Assembly: GCF_014805625.2 (NCBI RefSeq) | Contig: NW_023998460.1 | Location: 138,441 to 202,440 of the forward strand | DNA length: 64,000 nt | From: Glossina fuscipes | Taxonomy: Eukaryota; Arthropoda; Insecta; Diptera; Glossinidae | Direction of reading: 5' to 3' | Part shown: positions 1 through 11,992 of the stretch, in pieces | Layout of the letters: each line of letters begins with the position of its first letter | How positions within the stretch are numbered: position 1 is the stretch's first letter | Made by a program: the position numbers and the translations under genes | The notes under the pieces: generated by a model | Database searches by the model: none | What the model saw: only the letters and a program-made list of their open reading frames with translations | Told to the model about the DNA's origin: nothing

Positions 1-47
1 TGGTAGGTGTCTTTACTAGTTAAATTCGAATTTATCTTCACACCCTT
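1..47. mobile_element. Right terminus of a family-alpha long-TIR DNA transposon (Mutator-like), cut by the window edge
   Basis: These 47 bases are identical to the right end of the complete element at 11993-12823 (its bases 12777-12823). They end in CTTCACACCCTT, the inverse of the AAGGGTGTGAAG left terminus. The rest of the element lies outside the window. Base 48 onward (TGCATATAT) would be the right-hand 9-bp target duplication if this copy behaves like the others; its partner cannot be seen. The flanking DNA is BEL/Pao gag, so the element probably landed in an older retrotransposon. Identity to a copy 12 kb away suggests recent activity or conversion, but 47 bp is a short sample. Confidence 0.8.
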
Positions 48-1080
48 TGCATATATTATATTTATTACGAAATTTGCAATTATGATTTTTATTGGTACGT
101 CTGAACCATCTTCCCTCTTTCTTTAATACAGATGCAATGCTATATTTGCTTCTGCATGCCGCTATTGAGTGATTGATTCTTTTGCAGAACACACAGTATG
201 GACTTATACTTTTATTTACATGTAGAGTAGATGAAGAACAATTTTTTGCTATTACCTCTCTTTTACAAGAGGATTGGTTGCCGCTCTCTAATAATTGCGC
301 CATTTCAAATGCTTCTAATTCCCTTCAATGAAGTTGATAAAGAAACTTAGTTGTTTTTGTTCTGGTGCAGTATTAACGCTTGAATGTAATATTGTTGTTA
401 CATTACCCCTACTTCAGTTCCTATGAAATTATATTCCCATTGGCGTTGGTATACATTTAAATAGGAATGACTTAACAATTATATCCTACTGAGAGGAGGA
501 GGTTTGAAATGAGGTTAAACTCCTGGTAGTGAGAACTACTTTATGTACAAACGTAGTAGACCACTAGTATCGTTATTGGAATTTACTGGTTTTAAAGTCA
601 TTAATTTTTGTACAAATTTTTCGATAATTTTCTCGGTATTTATCCAACAACAATTCCAGGGCTTCTTTGCAGCAGTTTTCCATAGGCGTCAATCCTACAA
701 TGATCGCTTCTGTTCTTCCAATCAGTGATTCACTTAAAAAATTATACTTTGTTTTCTGTTTATTCTTGCTCACTTAAATATTTCGCAAAACTGTAACCAA
801 GTTTCAATATTACAATCAATCTTTTTCATTTGGATTGGTTTAAGTTTTACTCCGCTACAATTATTTTCTTCATGTACTGTTGTACATTTTGCTCTCCATC
901 CACGCTACTTGTGGTTTTTGTTGTTTCACTGGCTGCTTGAAATATATGTGTAGAATATTTTCTAGCTGCTCTATGATCGCGATGGCTCCACGTGCTCAAT
1001 GACTGGCTGATTGGCATACGCATTGCTCTAATGTTTGAAGATATGCAGAAATTTCCGACTCCACAGTAGATCGCTCACTT
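48..1080 (-). pseudogene. Decayed BEL/Pao-type LTR retrotransposon gag region
   Basis: Read right to left, the minus strand gives pieces in the order expected of a BEL/Pao gag. Near 860-775 is a segment with LKPIQMKK and ETWLQF, like the conserved 'P.i.lP.F.G....W..F' stretch. At 773-573 is a DUF1759-like helical segment (FLSESLIGRTEAIIVGL, then EALELLLDKY). Near 350-270 is KFLYQLH, a stop, then RELEAFEMAQLLE. At 205-160 is a CCHC zinc knuckle, CVFCKRINHSIAAC (C-x2-C-x4-H-x4-C), followed by a weak Cys-rich remnant up to the alpha element. Stops and frame changes separate the pieces, and there is no intact start, protease, reverse transcriptase or LTR in view. The family is assigned from the combination of segments; a different LTR superfamily is less likely. 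Not functional. Confidence 0.55.
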
Positions 1081-4000
1081 CAAGGTACTCTATCCCTTCT
1101 AAAGTTTTTTACTATTCCGAAATCCATAATTTTGTAACCTGTGTAAGCCAGGTTGCGCGAAGTACCACATCCATTTTTGTTCGAAATTTGTCTGATCGCT
1201 TTTATAAATTTCTGCTTTTAAATTTGTACTATTTTCACTCGATTAATTTATATTGTCGATGTTTTTTTTTCGCTCGGTTAATTAGTATTGTCGGTATTTT
1301 TTTTCTTTTTTTTTTTTGTAAACTTTCTTTGCAAATTTTCTTGAATTTCCTTGTAAATTTTCGCTTGCTTAATTAATTACCGACTGTCCACCATGCAGAA
1401 AGTTTCTTAGTATTCTTTATTTAACACTTTTAATTCCGCTCGTCAGCTTTTACGCTTCGCTATTTATCCAATACTGACTTATTTTAATGTTGATTTACAA
1501 TAAAGTCTTAAACTAGAACTTAAGAAATTGTTACATGGTGTGTATAACTACCTCTGGAAGGGATAGGAACTAAGTATGTTTTATAACATCGTGAAGCAAC
1601 TACATCAAATAAGCCTAGCAACAAGCAAATGGAATACAAAGTCAACGACTTCTAAGTCAGTCTGACCTTTGCTCTATCTGGGAAAAATTATTTCGGTTTG
1701 TGATGTATGTATAAGATGTCGTTGGCATTTTGTTGCTATCTCGAATTAACACTGCGTGGCGTTACAAGTACGATCAAACCCTGCTGATCCCTAGATTGTT
1801 CATATATGAGCTTTATTTACCTTACTTTGGATTCTACAGATACAAATAAATGTCACATACAGACGTAAATAAATGTATAAATTAAATCTGTAGTGAGTGA
1901 ACGGTTAAAAAATTTAGTTTATATAGTATTATTGTGGTTTGGTTCGAGCGGTCCTAGTTTAAGACCGATTTATTTGAACAAGATAAAAATCGCTATTCTA
2001 GAAAAATTTTTAAAACTACTCTGGAAAAAGTTACTGAAGTTCATTTGATTGAGAACATTTTTACATTGAAAAAGGACTCCAAAGATTTCCAAAAGAATTG
2101 TTAAGCTTTATGTGAAAATCTTTAAAATTATTTTAAATAAAGGACTTTTAGATAATGCAAATAAATTTAATATAAAGTTTCTCTTCATTATTATTTATCG
2201 TGGTTATCCATAATCAACAAATTGAAGTCAATAATTACAGTGAATAATTAGGTACGTGTGGTTAGTTTTAAAAAACAACTACTAAAAATCGGGAATACTA
2301 TAAGCCCTCAACTTTTAGGAAAAAAATATACCAGAAAATTATTTTTGCCTTAAGGCAAGCTCGTACTTTTCTCTTCCTTGGACGTTCAAAGAATTCCTTT
2401 TCCAAATTCAATTTGTGCTAAAAAAATACGTTGAAAACACAGATGTAATAAAACTAAAAGCATTACACGTAAGAAATTTGAGCTATCTGATGAAAAATTT
2501 CCGTTCTCCGACATGGTAGCGATTACAAATCTAATGGCAAAACTAAAAAAATAAAGAAAGAAACCTGTCATAACCTTGTGTCAAATTTTAGATAACACTA
2601 ACTCAAGTACACAAAAGCCTTTTGTTAAATGCTGACTTTTCAGTGAGTCGATAATTCGATTCTCTTTGTAAGTCTACTTTATACAATTTTCAGAGATTTT
2701 TATAATTTAATGGCTACTTTAAGCAAATTTGCTCGCAAATAGGCATTGCTATTTGCTCAACGAAAATTATTTTCACAAATTTCTTTGAATTGAATGCACT
2801 GGAGAAAGGTTCGTCACACAGACGAGCGACCACATACAAAAAGTTGAACTACGTACAAGAGTCGAAATTTGAATATAAATAATCTCATCAGATCAGAGTT
2901 ATTAGATACATATGCATCAGATACAAAATAAATAGATATATATAACGTTTTAAAGTTATAGAGACATTTTGTAAGTACGAAAAAAAGGAATTTAAATAAA
3001 AAGTATAAAAGTCAAAATTAAAAGTAAAGGTTGGGCTGAAAGGGAAAAAATGCGATGTTTACTAAAAAATTACATTTTTGTAGAAATGTTAATAATTAAT
3101 TTTATATGAATAAGTAAAAGAATCAATGGAAATCTATGTATCTAAAAAGAAGGCAGAATCACGAACTTATAATAAAGATGCATGTATGTATTTATGCAAC
3201 GTACGCCAAAGTGTTATATACATTCGCTTTCATTCCTAAACTAAGAAAGTTTCCAAAAGTTATATTGAATTGTTTATTTGATAAGACATCCACTACTGGC
3301 GTATGCCAGTCTATACTTCTTTTCGTGTGTGAACAAACTTTTGATTTTTTAAATCTTATAGTCTTATGCGACGTATGAGTGCCATCTTTCTGAAGTCTTT
3401 TTCATACGTTCGAGTGATCTAAATAAAGAACAGAAAAAATTGTGCTAGAAATCTAATACGTTCAATAGAAACACCCGGATTCTTTATTGTTGTCATTGTA
3501 GAACTTTTATGATTTTAGTTTCTACTCTCAAAATCTTGACTTGCAATTGCGATCAGAAACAAACAAGAAAAGAAAGAATATCAACAACAATACTTTGTGA
3601 TTGTTATAGCAAGCGCGATGTACGTAAGTGACGGATATATATTCTATGCGAGGGACCATGTTTGTGTGCACTCGACTGACCACGAGTGTGTATATTGGTT
3701 GCACTGTTGTCGTTGTTGTGTTGTAAGTATAGACCTGCGGGGGTCTGAACATATGACATCTACATGCTTTGTTATATTGTTTATTCCTGTTGGGTTTTTC
3801 CTCATTTTTGTTGTAGTTTGCGCTATTTTTCCTCTTGTCATTTTTATGTGTTGCAGTGTGCACACATAAGTATTCGTTTATTTGTTTTTGTATATTTACA
3901 GGTTTATCTTCATAGTTTTGGTTCATACTTTCGAGCATTTATTCTATTTTTAGACCAGCGAATACATATGCATATTTGCAGGTATATATGCATTTATGTA

Positions 4001-5249
4001 CGTATATATGCATATATTTATCAATATACACATATATATTGTTTTTTGTATTTTACTTCTGTTGACTGACGCATTCATTTGAAGTCGGTGTATGTCATCA
4101 CCCAATGGCATTAGCACCCAGGCATTGGTTTTCGCTCGTATTCTGTGTTTTGTTGTTGTTTTTTATTTCAAGTTAAAGTACCATAAAAATTGAGTTATTT
4201 GTTTTTGTCTCGTATGCAGCAATAAGCTTGCTTGCTTGTTGTGTTGCATTTTTTGTTTTATAATTCAAATGTTTGCCCCTATAGATGTAGGTATATATCC
4301 GTGAGTGTTTGTATAATACATATTAAGTACATAAACACGTGTTAAATATTTGTTGTTATTTTATGTGCCGGTCAATAAATTTTCAATAAAATGTTTGAAA
4401 TAAATTTATGTAAATTTTTAACCCAACAAAAAAATATTTAGTTGCACTTATTTACACTTCATATATCCTTTAAGGTTTATCGTCATTGACCTCTTGCTCA
4501 GTTAAATTAAAAATTAAGAAGGTACCGCTGTTTTTCTCTTACTTCACTCTCCGATGATTTTCATAACTTTGAAAAAAATTATTCTTATTAAACAAAGAAA
4601 GAGTTAATTTAAATATATTGTCTCTCGAAATATAATTTGCTGCGAAAATGTTTATTTTATTTTCAAAAATGTTCACTTTCATGTTTTCTGCTTTAATTGA
4701 TAACTAAATAACGCCCCTTTTTTTAAAGATGGATGTGTATCAAATTTACCAAGGCGTTTCCAAAGAATTAGAATTTTCTATACCACTGTCCATTTTTCTA
4801 ACAAAAAACGATCTGAAAAGTCGATCTTCAACACTTGGTGCCGTGCTACATAGTAGAACGGAACGATATATAAACATACTCATCCTAAATGAAAACAAAC
4901 GCTAAAAACTGAAAACATTAAAACAAAATGAGGTAATTGCATCACGTGCTCACAAAAATTATGTTCTAAAAATACATCTTGCGAGACTTTTAGTCTTTAA
5001 GGTGATTAGCCTTTTATTAATAATCAGAATGCAAATTTCAATAGATTTTCATCAATAACCTTTGACCGCTTACAGTCGAAGATATTGTAACGTGAAACTG
5101 CCCTTTGCGATTTTACGTTATTTATTCAAGTTTAATTATTTAAGTTTGCACCTTGTTTGTCCAACGATCGTCAGCTGAATGAGGCAGATAAAGGGTCATG
5201 GATGCGCATTTGGTTTTATCATTTTTGGAATTTATAACAAGCAATTAAT
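1081..5249. other. AT-rich stretch with no recognised gene or element
   Basis: I see no convincing coding region. Open frames at 1035-1376 and 3528-4069 are low-complexity, often open on both strands at once, and resemble no family. The 3950-4040 region is rich in CATATATG-type simple sequence. T and A runs are common (1262-1320). The last few hundred bases grade into the presumed 5' untranslated part of non-LTR copy A, whose left edge is not sharp. Confidence 0.5.
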
Positions 5250-5579
5250 ATTTTAATTTCTTGTTGAATTTTGTGGCTATTTTGCCTTATTGTGTGTAAA
5301 TTTATAATATACTGTGAAAAGAAAGTGAATGAATTCAAAGTAAAAGAAGTATTTTTTCTTTACACTTTGATTTATGCGATTTTTGCAAACAAAAATTGAG
5401 CTCTGATATAAGTCTCCCTTTTTTTTTGTTTTTGCAATTTTGTTTTGCTTTTGCTCTCTTGTTACAATGTCAACGTAACGGAGAAGTTTTGCTCAAATTG
5501 GTTGATAAATTTTGTGTTGTGGGCCATTTTGCAATTTGTTCTGTCTGTTCTTCATAATCCACTTCTGTCTTTCAGACTG

Positions 5580-6530
5580 GGCATTGATTGTTTATATACA
5601 CCTTGTCAGACGAAAACTGTTCCGGAATCTCTTTGTGATCGTTTTGGCCATGCAAAGCATGCCGGTATTATTGGCCGTGCTGCTGATGCAGTTGTTGGCC
5701 CCTCGAAAGGACTACGATGGCCATGTCCTGACTGCAGGAAGCGTGATATAGACTTCTACAAATTGGTCACGGAGACATGAAATAGTATCTCTGAATTGAG
5801 TAAAAATCTCCTTGTGGGAAAAGTTTCAGATCATTAGGACTAGGTTTGATGAGTGTCGTTTTATTGAGTACTCCACTTTTTCCCAAGCTAGTGAAATCAC
5901 AACTCTTAGCGTAGCGTGTGGTACGTCACCTTTAATTCCTTCTAAGTCCGATTCATTCATGCAAGTTGGCGTTTCCATAATGTCCTCAAAGAACGTCAGC
6001 GTTTCTGGTATGGCTGAGTCGGTCTGTAACAAAGATAAGCCGGTAAGTCCTTCTGGTTTAAGCTATGCTGAAGTGGCAAGAGTATCGCCTCCTAGTGGCG
6101 TCACTCACTCAACTCAGGCGTCATCACCTAAAACTAATAAAGAGCAATATAAATCATCCTCTCCCCCTGGCTCTTCGACTGTTAACGCTGGTCGCGACCG
6201 CTACTGCTCGAAGTAGTAATAACATTTGCTTGACGACAGTTCCTCCCAGAAAAGCAATATTTGTGTCAAGACTGGCACCAGATACAGATGTGGATAACAT
6301 AAAAAGCTATCTGGCGGCGAAAGTCCCATCTGTCAATCTAAAGCGGCTTGATATTTTTAAATTGGCTCCGCTTCAATCTAAAGCAATCGCTTCTTTTAAA
6401 AATCTTGTTCCGACTGAAAACACTAATATGTTGTTAGATAAACCACTGTAGCCAGTAGGATCCTTAATAAAGGAATTTATCCCGCGTGGTCGACCCCGTA
6501 ATACTAAACCAGTAGTCCTGTCGCCTTGAA
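5580..6530 (+). pseudogene. ORF1 (gag-like; PHD-type finger and RRM-like domain) of non-LTR copy A
   Basis: The fragment at 5630-5770 encodes the second half of a PHD-like zinc finger: CDRFGHAKHAGIIGR, with Cys replaced by His in the usual H-x2-C step, then CPDCRKRDIDFYKL. A second frame (5812-6216) carries a coiled segment (FQIIRTRFDECRFIEY) and a Ser/Pro-rich linker with GLSYAEVARVSPP. A third frame (6065-6451) carries the RRM-like part (KAIFVSRLAPDTDVDNIKSY). At least two frame changes and a stop after NMLLDKPL separate them. In this group ORF1 products bind element RNA with ORF2 protein to form the transposition particle. Not functional. Residue patterns match ORF1 of copy C nearly throughout, which supports the reading. 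Confidence 0.8.
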
Positions 6531-7865
6531 AAAACTAAATGTTTTTTCAGACTCACTATCCCTCATTTATCAAAATGCTAGGGGCCTAAATTCAAAAATT
6601 CGTTCTACTTTCCTGAATTCAGTGAACCCGGATTTTTCCTGTTTGCCCTTCACTGGAACTTGGTTAGAGTCTGATCTACATTCGTCGGAACTTTTCCACA
6701 ATTCTTTTCAGGTTTTCAGAAATAATCGATTGAGTCGCATTGGTGGTGGTGTATTAATTGCCATATCTTCCTCATTTCCGTCCAAATGAATTGAATTTCC
6801 TACTACTCATGATTTTGAATACATCGCCATTCGAGTGAAAATGCCTAATAAACAACTATTTATAACCTGCTCCTGTATTCCCCCAAATTCTGATATCTCC
6901 ATTTAAAGGAAACACGCTGCCCTCATTTGTGAAGTGGCCAAGCGGTCTAGACCCACTGATTTGGTCGTTGCATTGGGTGACTTCAATTTATCTCCATATA
7001 AAAGAAACAGTCCGCCCTCATTTGTCAAGTGGCCAAGCATTCGAAACCCACCGATTTGGTAGTTGTGTTGGGAGACTTCAATCTGCCTCAAGCCACTTGG
7101 TGTAACAGTGACAATTCTGCCTGTTTGATTCCTACTTTAACATATAATAGAGCTGTTGTCTTCTTTAACGAATTATTTGATCATAGTTTGGTTCAATACA
7201 ACCGTACGCCTAATTGTAATGGTACGCTGCTTGATCTCTGCTTTGCCAATTTCCCTGAGATTAGTGTAAATCGTTGTTCAGCTTTTAGTTTACCTGAGGA
7301 TCCTTATCATCCAGCAATGTGTATTTCCTTTCATCACAAGCATGATGGTTGGTTGAACTGTTTTAATGTTCCAAATCCAACTTTTTCAAATAAATATTAC
7401 GATTTTCATAAAATCAATTTTAGCAATAAAATATCATCTTTCACAGATAAGGCTTGAATTCTCTCTGTTTGCTAATCCTAAATACTTTCTTAAATTTGTT
7501 AACTCAAAAAGAAAAATTTCCACATACCCCTCGCATGTTTCTTTTAATGGCTCTGATTTCTCGATCTCAAATCTGTTCGCTGAGTACTTCCGCCGAAACT
7601 TTTCGACTGCTAACTCCGGTTTATCCGCAAACTGCCCATATCCTATAACTAACTTGGTTTCAACTCCTACTTTGGCTATTGCTGAAGGTGATGTTTTTAA
7701 CGGCTTGAGCTCTCTAAAATATAATTGCGCGCCTGGACCTGATCGAATTCATGTGTACTTAAATTTTGCGCTTTCAGGGTTCTGTTTAACTTCATCACCT
7801 CGGATGAATTCCCCCTTATATTTGGCGTACCTCAAGGAAGTCACTTAGGTCCCATTTTATTTAGT
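6526..7865 (+). pseudogene. ORF2 remnant (AP endonuclease and partial reverse transcriptase) of non-LTR copy A
   Basis: The endonuclease begins with SLIYQNARGLNSKI at 6550-6600, the usual N-terminal strand with its metal-binding Asn. Next come GTWLESDLHSSELF and IGGGVLIAI. The GDFNLP strand occurs twice because of a 95-bp duplication (about 6969 and 7069), then LLDLCFANFPE and a DPYHPA segment (7300) in the place of the catalytic SDH motif. The sequence then jumps to the pre-RT region SLFANPKYFLKFVNSKRKIS (7450) and to CAPGPDRI (7725). After that only the stretch before the PQGS block (7790-7860) remains, with no YADD box. Stops at several points. Inactive. Confidence 0.8.
6896..7085 (+). repeat. 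95-bp tandem duplication inside the endonuclease of copy A
   Basis: TCTCCAT followed by a purine-rich stretch, CCTCATTTGT, AAGTGGCCAAGC and GACTTCAATYT occur at 6896-6990 and again, 95 bp later, at 6991-7085. Ninety-five is not a multiple of three, so the duplication shifts the reading frame. The two units have diverged at roughly a dozen positions, so the event is old or each unit has drifted. Confidence 0.85.
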
Positions 7866-8193
7866 TTATACATGCGCGTAATTTACATATGTCGTACTTA
7901 AACTAGCTCCTAATTTTAAAAAGCCACGATGTGTCGAAAATTAACTGTTGTTAACTATTATCGGTTGCCAAGCTTATGCATGTTTGCGATGGTTTAGGTG
8001 TGCGTTTGCAATTTGTTCCTGTGCCGGGTGTGGATGTGGCTCTATGCTAGTTGTGTATACGTTTTTTTTCTTTTTTTCCTTCTCATTTGTCTTATTATAC
8101 TTATACTAAGTTTTAATATTAATTAATTTAAGATTTACTTTATGAATTTGTTTAAGTTGAGTTTCTTGTATAAGTAGCATAAATAAATAAATA

Positions 8194-8800
8194 AGTGTAT
8201 ACATCCAGAAGGAAGCTTCGGAAACCTCATAAAATATATATATATTTTTATGAGCATCAAATTATGAATCGACTTAAGCATGTCCGTCTGCCCATATGGC
8301 TGTCCGTCCATCTACGTAAACATTCTCCTGGCCGCAAAAATTAAGTTATCGGCATTGAAATTCGGCTAAATTGGGTGAAGTATATGCGTACAGCACCACA
8401 TAAACTGAGAACAGTTCTAATTTTCAAAGTAAAAAACTGTTTTTTTTCCTCATTACAGACAAACTAAAGCAGACAAACCTATACAAATTTGACCGTGCAT
8501 TCTATGAGCGATGCAACAGTATCTGTACAAAAGTGGAACACGCCCGTTACGTCCATTTCATATTATAGTGTAAACTTTATACCGCCCCGAACGGAAGATC
8601 CAAAAGCCCCATTTAGTGCATTGACTCCAAGTGTCAAATTGAGAATGCACCTAAGTAGATCCGCCTGTTCGTCTGTCCATTTTCCTGTCTGCGGAGCTTC
8701 GTAGTATCTATGGTAAGCATTCTCCCGCTCGCAGAAACGAAGATGTTGTCTACATATTTCCAAAAGGAATTGATAATGGCCTAAGCGGATCGAAGGTTAT
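8194..8800 (+). repeat. DINE-1/INE-1-like (Helentron-derived) repeat, two degenerate segments
   Basis: Segment one (8196-8380) shows CCAGAAGGAAGCTTCGG, a TATATATAT-TTTTATGAGCATCAA step, then ATGTCCGTCTGCCC and GTCCGTCCATCTACG, then CATTCTCCTGGCCGCAAAAA. Segment two (8560-8790) repeats the theme with CCGCCTGTTCGTCTGTCC and CATTCTCCCGCTCGCAGAAA. The CAAAGTATATATATTCTTGATC / GCCATGTCCGTC block is the recognisable core of DINE-1-type elements in flies. The family call is from that core only; terminal Helentron structures were not found. Confidence 0.55.
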
Positions 8801-11800
8801 TTTGAATATATAATAATGTTGATTGTCCTGCGTTGTATTTTCATGGAAAACAAAAAATTTCAGCATGATTGGACATACGGAAATCGCCTAATTAGCTTCG
8901 GATTCCATCCGAATACGAGACCAAAGTTAATAAAACCTTACAAATAACAATAATAATGAAAATTATATAATTATGAAAGCTTGTTTTTTCTAGTAGAGAA
9001 ATTGATAATGAAAGGAGAATATTTAAAGATGAAGTTTTGAACAATAATTAAAAATTATTAAAATCTAAATGCTAATTAAATGTAAATACAAACGTTGCTG
9101 AATAAAGTCAGCAGTGTTGAACTCGTGAATTGCGATTAAGGTAATTTGAGGTGAATAAGAATTTTTCTTTGCATAGCACAATTCAAGTGTCTTCGCCTTA
9201 ACAAATTTTTTTACCTTTTTTCTGACAATTTTGTTAATAACTTCGCATCTGCGGGGAACATTTGTTAATCCATTCGTCAATCGCTAGCATCTTTACCCTA
9301 CGACAACAGGGAACAAAGCGTCGCAAGTCTGTTTTGTTTTTATCACTTCCTGCACATTTTAGAAAATTTTGGATTCTACAAAATGAGATCTTTGTACATA
9401 CTTATCTTAACAAATGTGGAATTTTCATGGCAACATTCGAAATTCCAAGAAAATCTGATGGGTAGACTAAGGCTTACCTGAATTTGAAATACATGAAGTT
9501 GAACTATGTATCAGATATTTGGCCGCTTTAAGTTTTCAATCTAGCTTGTAGTTAGCGAAACTTTTACTTGTTTGTAAACCTTTTATAGAAACCTGTTAGA
9601 CATTTTATCAGAATCCGTTTAACTAAAATGTTAACATATTTGTGAAGGAATGAAATTTGATTTATTTAATTAAAAATTATTTTAAAAGATTTTTTTTGAA
9701 TTGGTTTTTTCCTTTCCTTTTTCTTAACTCCGTAACAAATATAATAAAATCAAAAGAAAATATGTCTCTTTGAAAAATGCAATTTAGGAAAATGTAATGT
9801 TCGCTGCCCACAAAAAGCATGTACACTGTATAACTAAACTGCGTCTGGCATAACAGTCAATGCTAAAAACACACATTTAATAAAATCTTATAGCAAACTA
9901 TAAAACTGGACTAGGAGTGAATGAACACACTTTTACTTTTTCATTTTTTTACCCAATGCTATTGCTACTATTACTACTACTACTCCTACCGCACACTATT
10001 CTTGATTATGTTCCATCTATCTGCCAGGTTTTCTCTCTGTTACTACTGAAGTGTATTTGGCTTTACGTGCTTCAATAAGTTTATACGTAGATGTTGGAGA
10101 ACTTTAGGCAAATGTGTTTTACGAATACCCTCTTCAGACTTGCACAGACACACACGCTCATAAATGTATAGATTTGTCGTACAAAAAAAAGGACACTGCC
10201 AGGTTTCCATTAATGGATTTTACTTGTTTCCGTTCTATTTTATGTTACATATATCCATTCTCACAAATACACACAGACACGCGGCACGGTGTATGGGTCT
10301 GGCACGTCGAAGGTAGATAACCATATGTATGATATAAATTTTTATGGCTCTTTTCTCTGCTTATGTCTGACACATCATACACAAACACAGCAGCTTTTAT
10401 ATGAGAGATGCTCTTGCAACCTACAAAAGTTTAAGGTTACTATCGTTGGAAGAAAATAATAAACGACTAATTAAAAATTTAGATGCAGCTGAACACATAT
10501 ATTAGTTAAACCTCCCAAAAATAAACATTGACGAGCAATGATCAAAGCTTTTGAAATAGGATAAAAGTTTCCTTCACAGACATTTAAATTTTGTAATCAG
10601 ATTCAACTCTTCGAAAGAAAGACAAGAGTACAATTTTTAAGATAAATCACCGCAATTTTAGGCAGATATTTACGAAAATAACGGTTTTTACGTTTACATT
10701 GTTCTGACAAATATTATGCGCGTAAATCTATTTTTGTGTCTAGATTATCTTCGGATACTACGATTGAGAAAGTTTTGAAATACATTTTAGTAAGCTTACT
10801 ATTTCGGATCCATCAATGGTTAGTGTTTTCAAGTTTAATGTTGCACATAAGCGTGACATTTTATCTTTTAAAATATTTGCACCTGGTACGATGTTCTTTT
10901 TAAGACATCTTTATAGTTTTCTCGTATTCAAAAACCACGATACGAATTCATTGAAGTTAATTAAAACTTCAAATAAAATTGGCACAAGAGGATTTAGGGA
11001 ATTCTTAGCAGAATTGCAATATAACATTTAAAGGAATCGAAAGAATTTTCTTGTTTTCCTCTGTTTGTAACTGATGTTTTCGGTAGGATAGAATTAGTCC
11101 AGCGATAAAGCAATTTCGCATTTGGAATTATTCTTTCTTGATCAATATCATTAGTGTGTGCTAAAATCTTTTGACAATGCTACGAACTGAATGCACTGGG
11201 CAAATGTGAAAATACCAGAACTGGCTATTAAAGTTTTTCTAGAGCGAATTTTGCTACCAATATTCACAGTAGTGATTACTCGTAGTGTGCTCTCATCATA
11301 TAGGGTAACTTATTGTCTATTTTGCATATCAGTCTCTTGTCTACATTTTTTGAAATTTTTGCCAGGAATGAGCAATTGAACGCTCCATCAGCGTAGCGGG
11401 TAAGTTTTCTGAAATAGCTTTCATCTCGGAAATAATTAGTAAATGAATATATATCGATTAGGCGAGATAAGAACTTTTTTTGTGATTGGTGTGGTTTATA
11501 GAGAATATATATGACCATGTATTATTTTTCGTGCGAAATACTTGACATTTACACACCAAAAACTATGACGTGTCGAATTGATTAATACTTTTGCAGTGCG
11601 ATCTTGCCGCATCCTGGTACGCATAACTTGGTTGTAAGCAATTTAACATAACTGTTATATTTTGGTATACCTACAGTTAGCTTTATTTATCTAGCAATGC
11701 CTCCATAAGAAATTACTAAACTTTGCGTCTGACAATTCATATTCTTCTAGAGAAAATAATTAAAACGAAGAGTAAATTTACTAAGAAGCACACGTGCTTA

Positions 11801-11904
11801 AGATAAATTAGTGTTTCTCTAGTCGATACGTCACACCGGTTTTATTACAAATAACTTAACACACACCAACCATTGTTTATTTTTATGCAGTCTTTCATAT
11901 ATAT
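8801..11904. other. No recognised gene; AT-rich, with a short (TAC)n tract
   Basis: No open frame here resembles a known protein. 9965-9986 is an imperfect (TAC)n microsatellite. T-rich runs occur near 9690-9720. Nothing else is supported. Confidence 0.45.
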
Positions 11905-11992
11905 TTTTACACCACTCACCGAAGGATGAGGGATATTTTCATTTTGTCACGACGCAAAACTCCCAGAAGAAAAGTCCATGGACACCACAAAG
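11905..11992 (+). repeat. DINE-like repeat, left part, split by the alpha element
   Basis: The block ACTCACCGAAGGATGAGGGA, ATTTTCATTTTGTCACGA, then CCCAGAAGAAAAGTCC is the upstream half of the DINE-like consensus. It is interrupted after ACCACAAAG and resumes at 12833 with TATGTATGTTCTTGATCAGC. Removing the alpha element and one copy of its target duplication rejoins the two halves in the expected order, which supports the insertion. Confidence 0.6.

Larger units (their letters stand above)
5250..8193 (+). mobile_element. Non-LTR retrotransposon copy A (CR1/Jockey-group, PHD-finger ORF1), degenerate
   Basis: Copy A has the same parts as copy C, in plus orientation: an AT-rich 5' leader, ORF1 remnant, endonuclease, reverse-transcriptase remnant and 3' UTR. 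The 3' end is a short (AAAT)n tail at about 8178-8193, preceded by TTGAGTTTCTTGTATAAGT, also found next to the tail of copy C. The left boundary is approximate, set by similarity of the leader around 5390-5470 to that of copy C. It differs from B and C in keeping the C-terminal half of the endonuclease. Most of the reverse transcriptase, including the catalytic YADD region, is deleted near 7860. The tail abuts DINE-like sequence, suggesting insertion into that repeat. Confidence 0.85.

Noticed and set aside
3528..4069. Overlapping open frames on both strands, up to 136 codons
   Set aside because: Low-complexity, simultaneously open on both strands, no recognisable family or splice context; consistent with chance in GT/CA-rich simple sequence.
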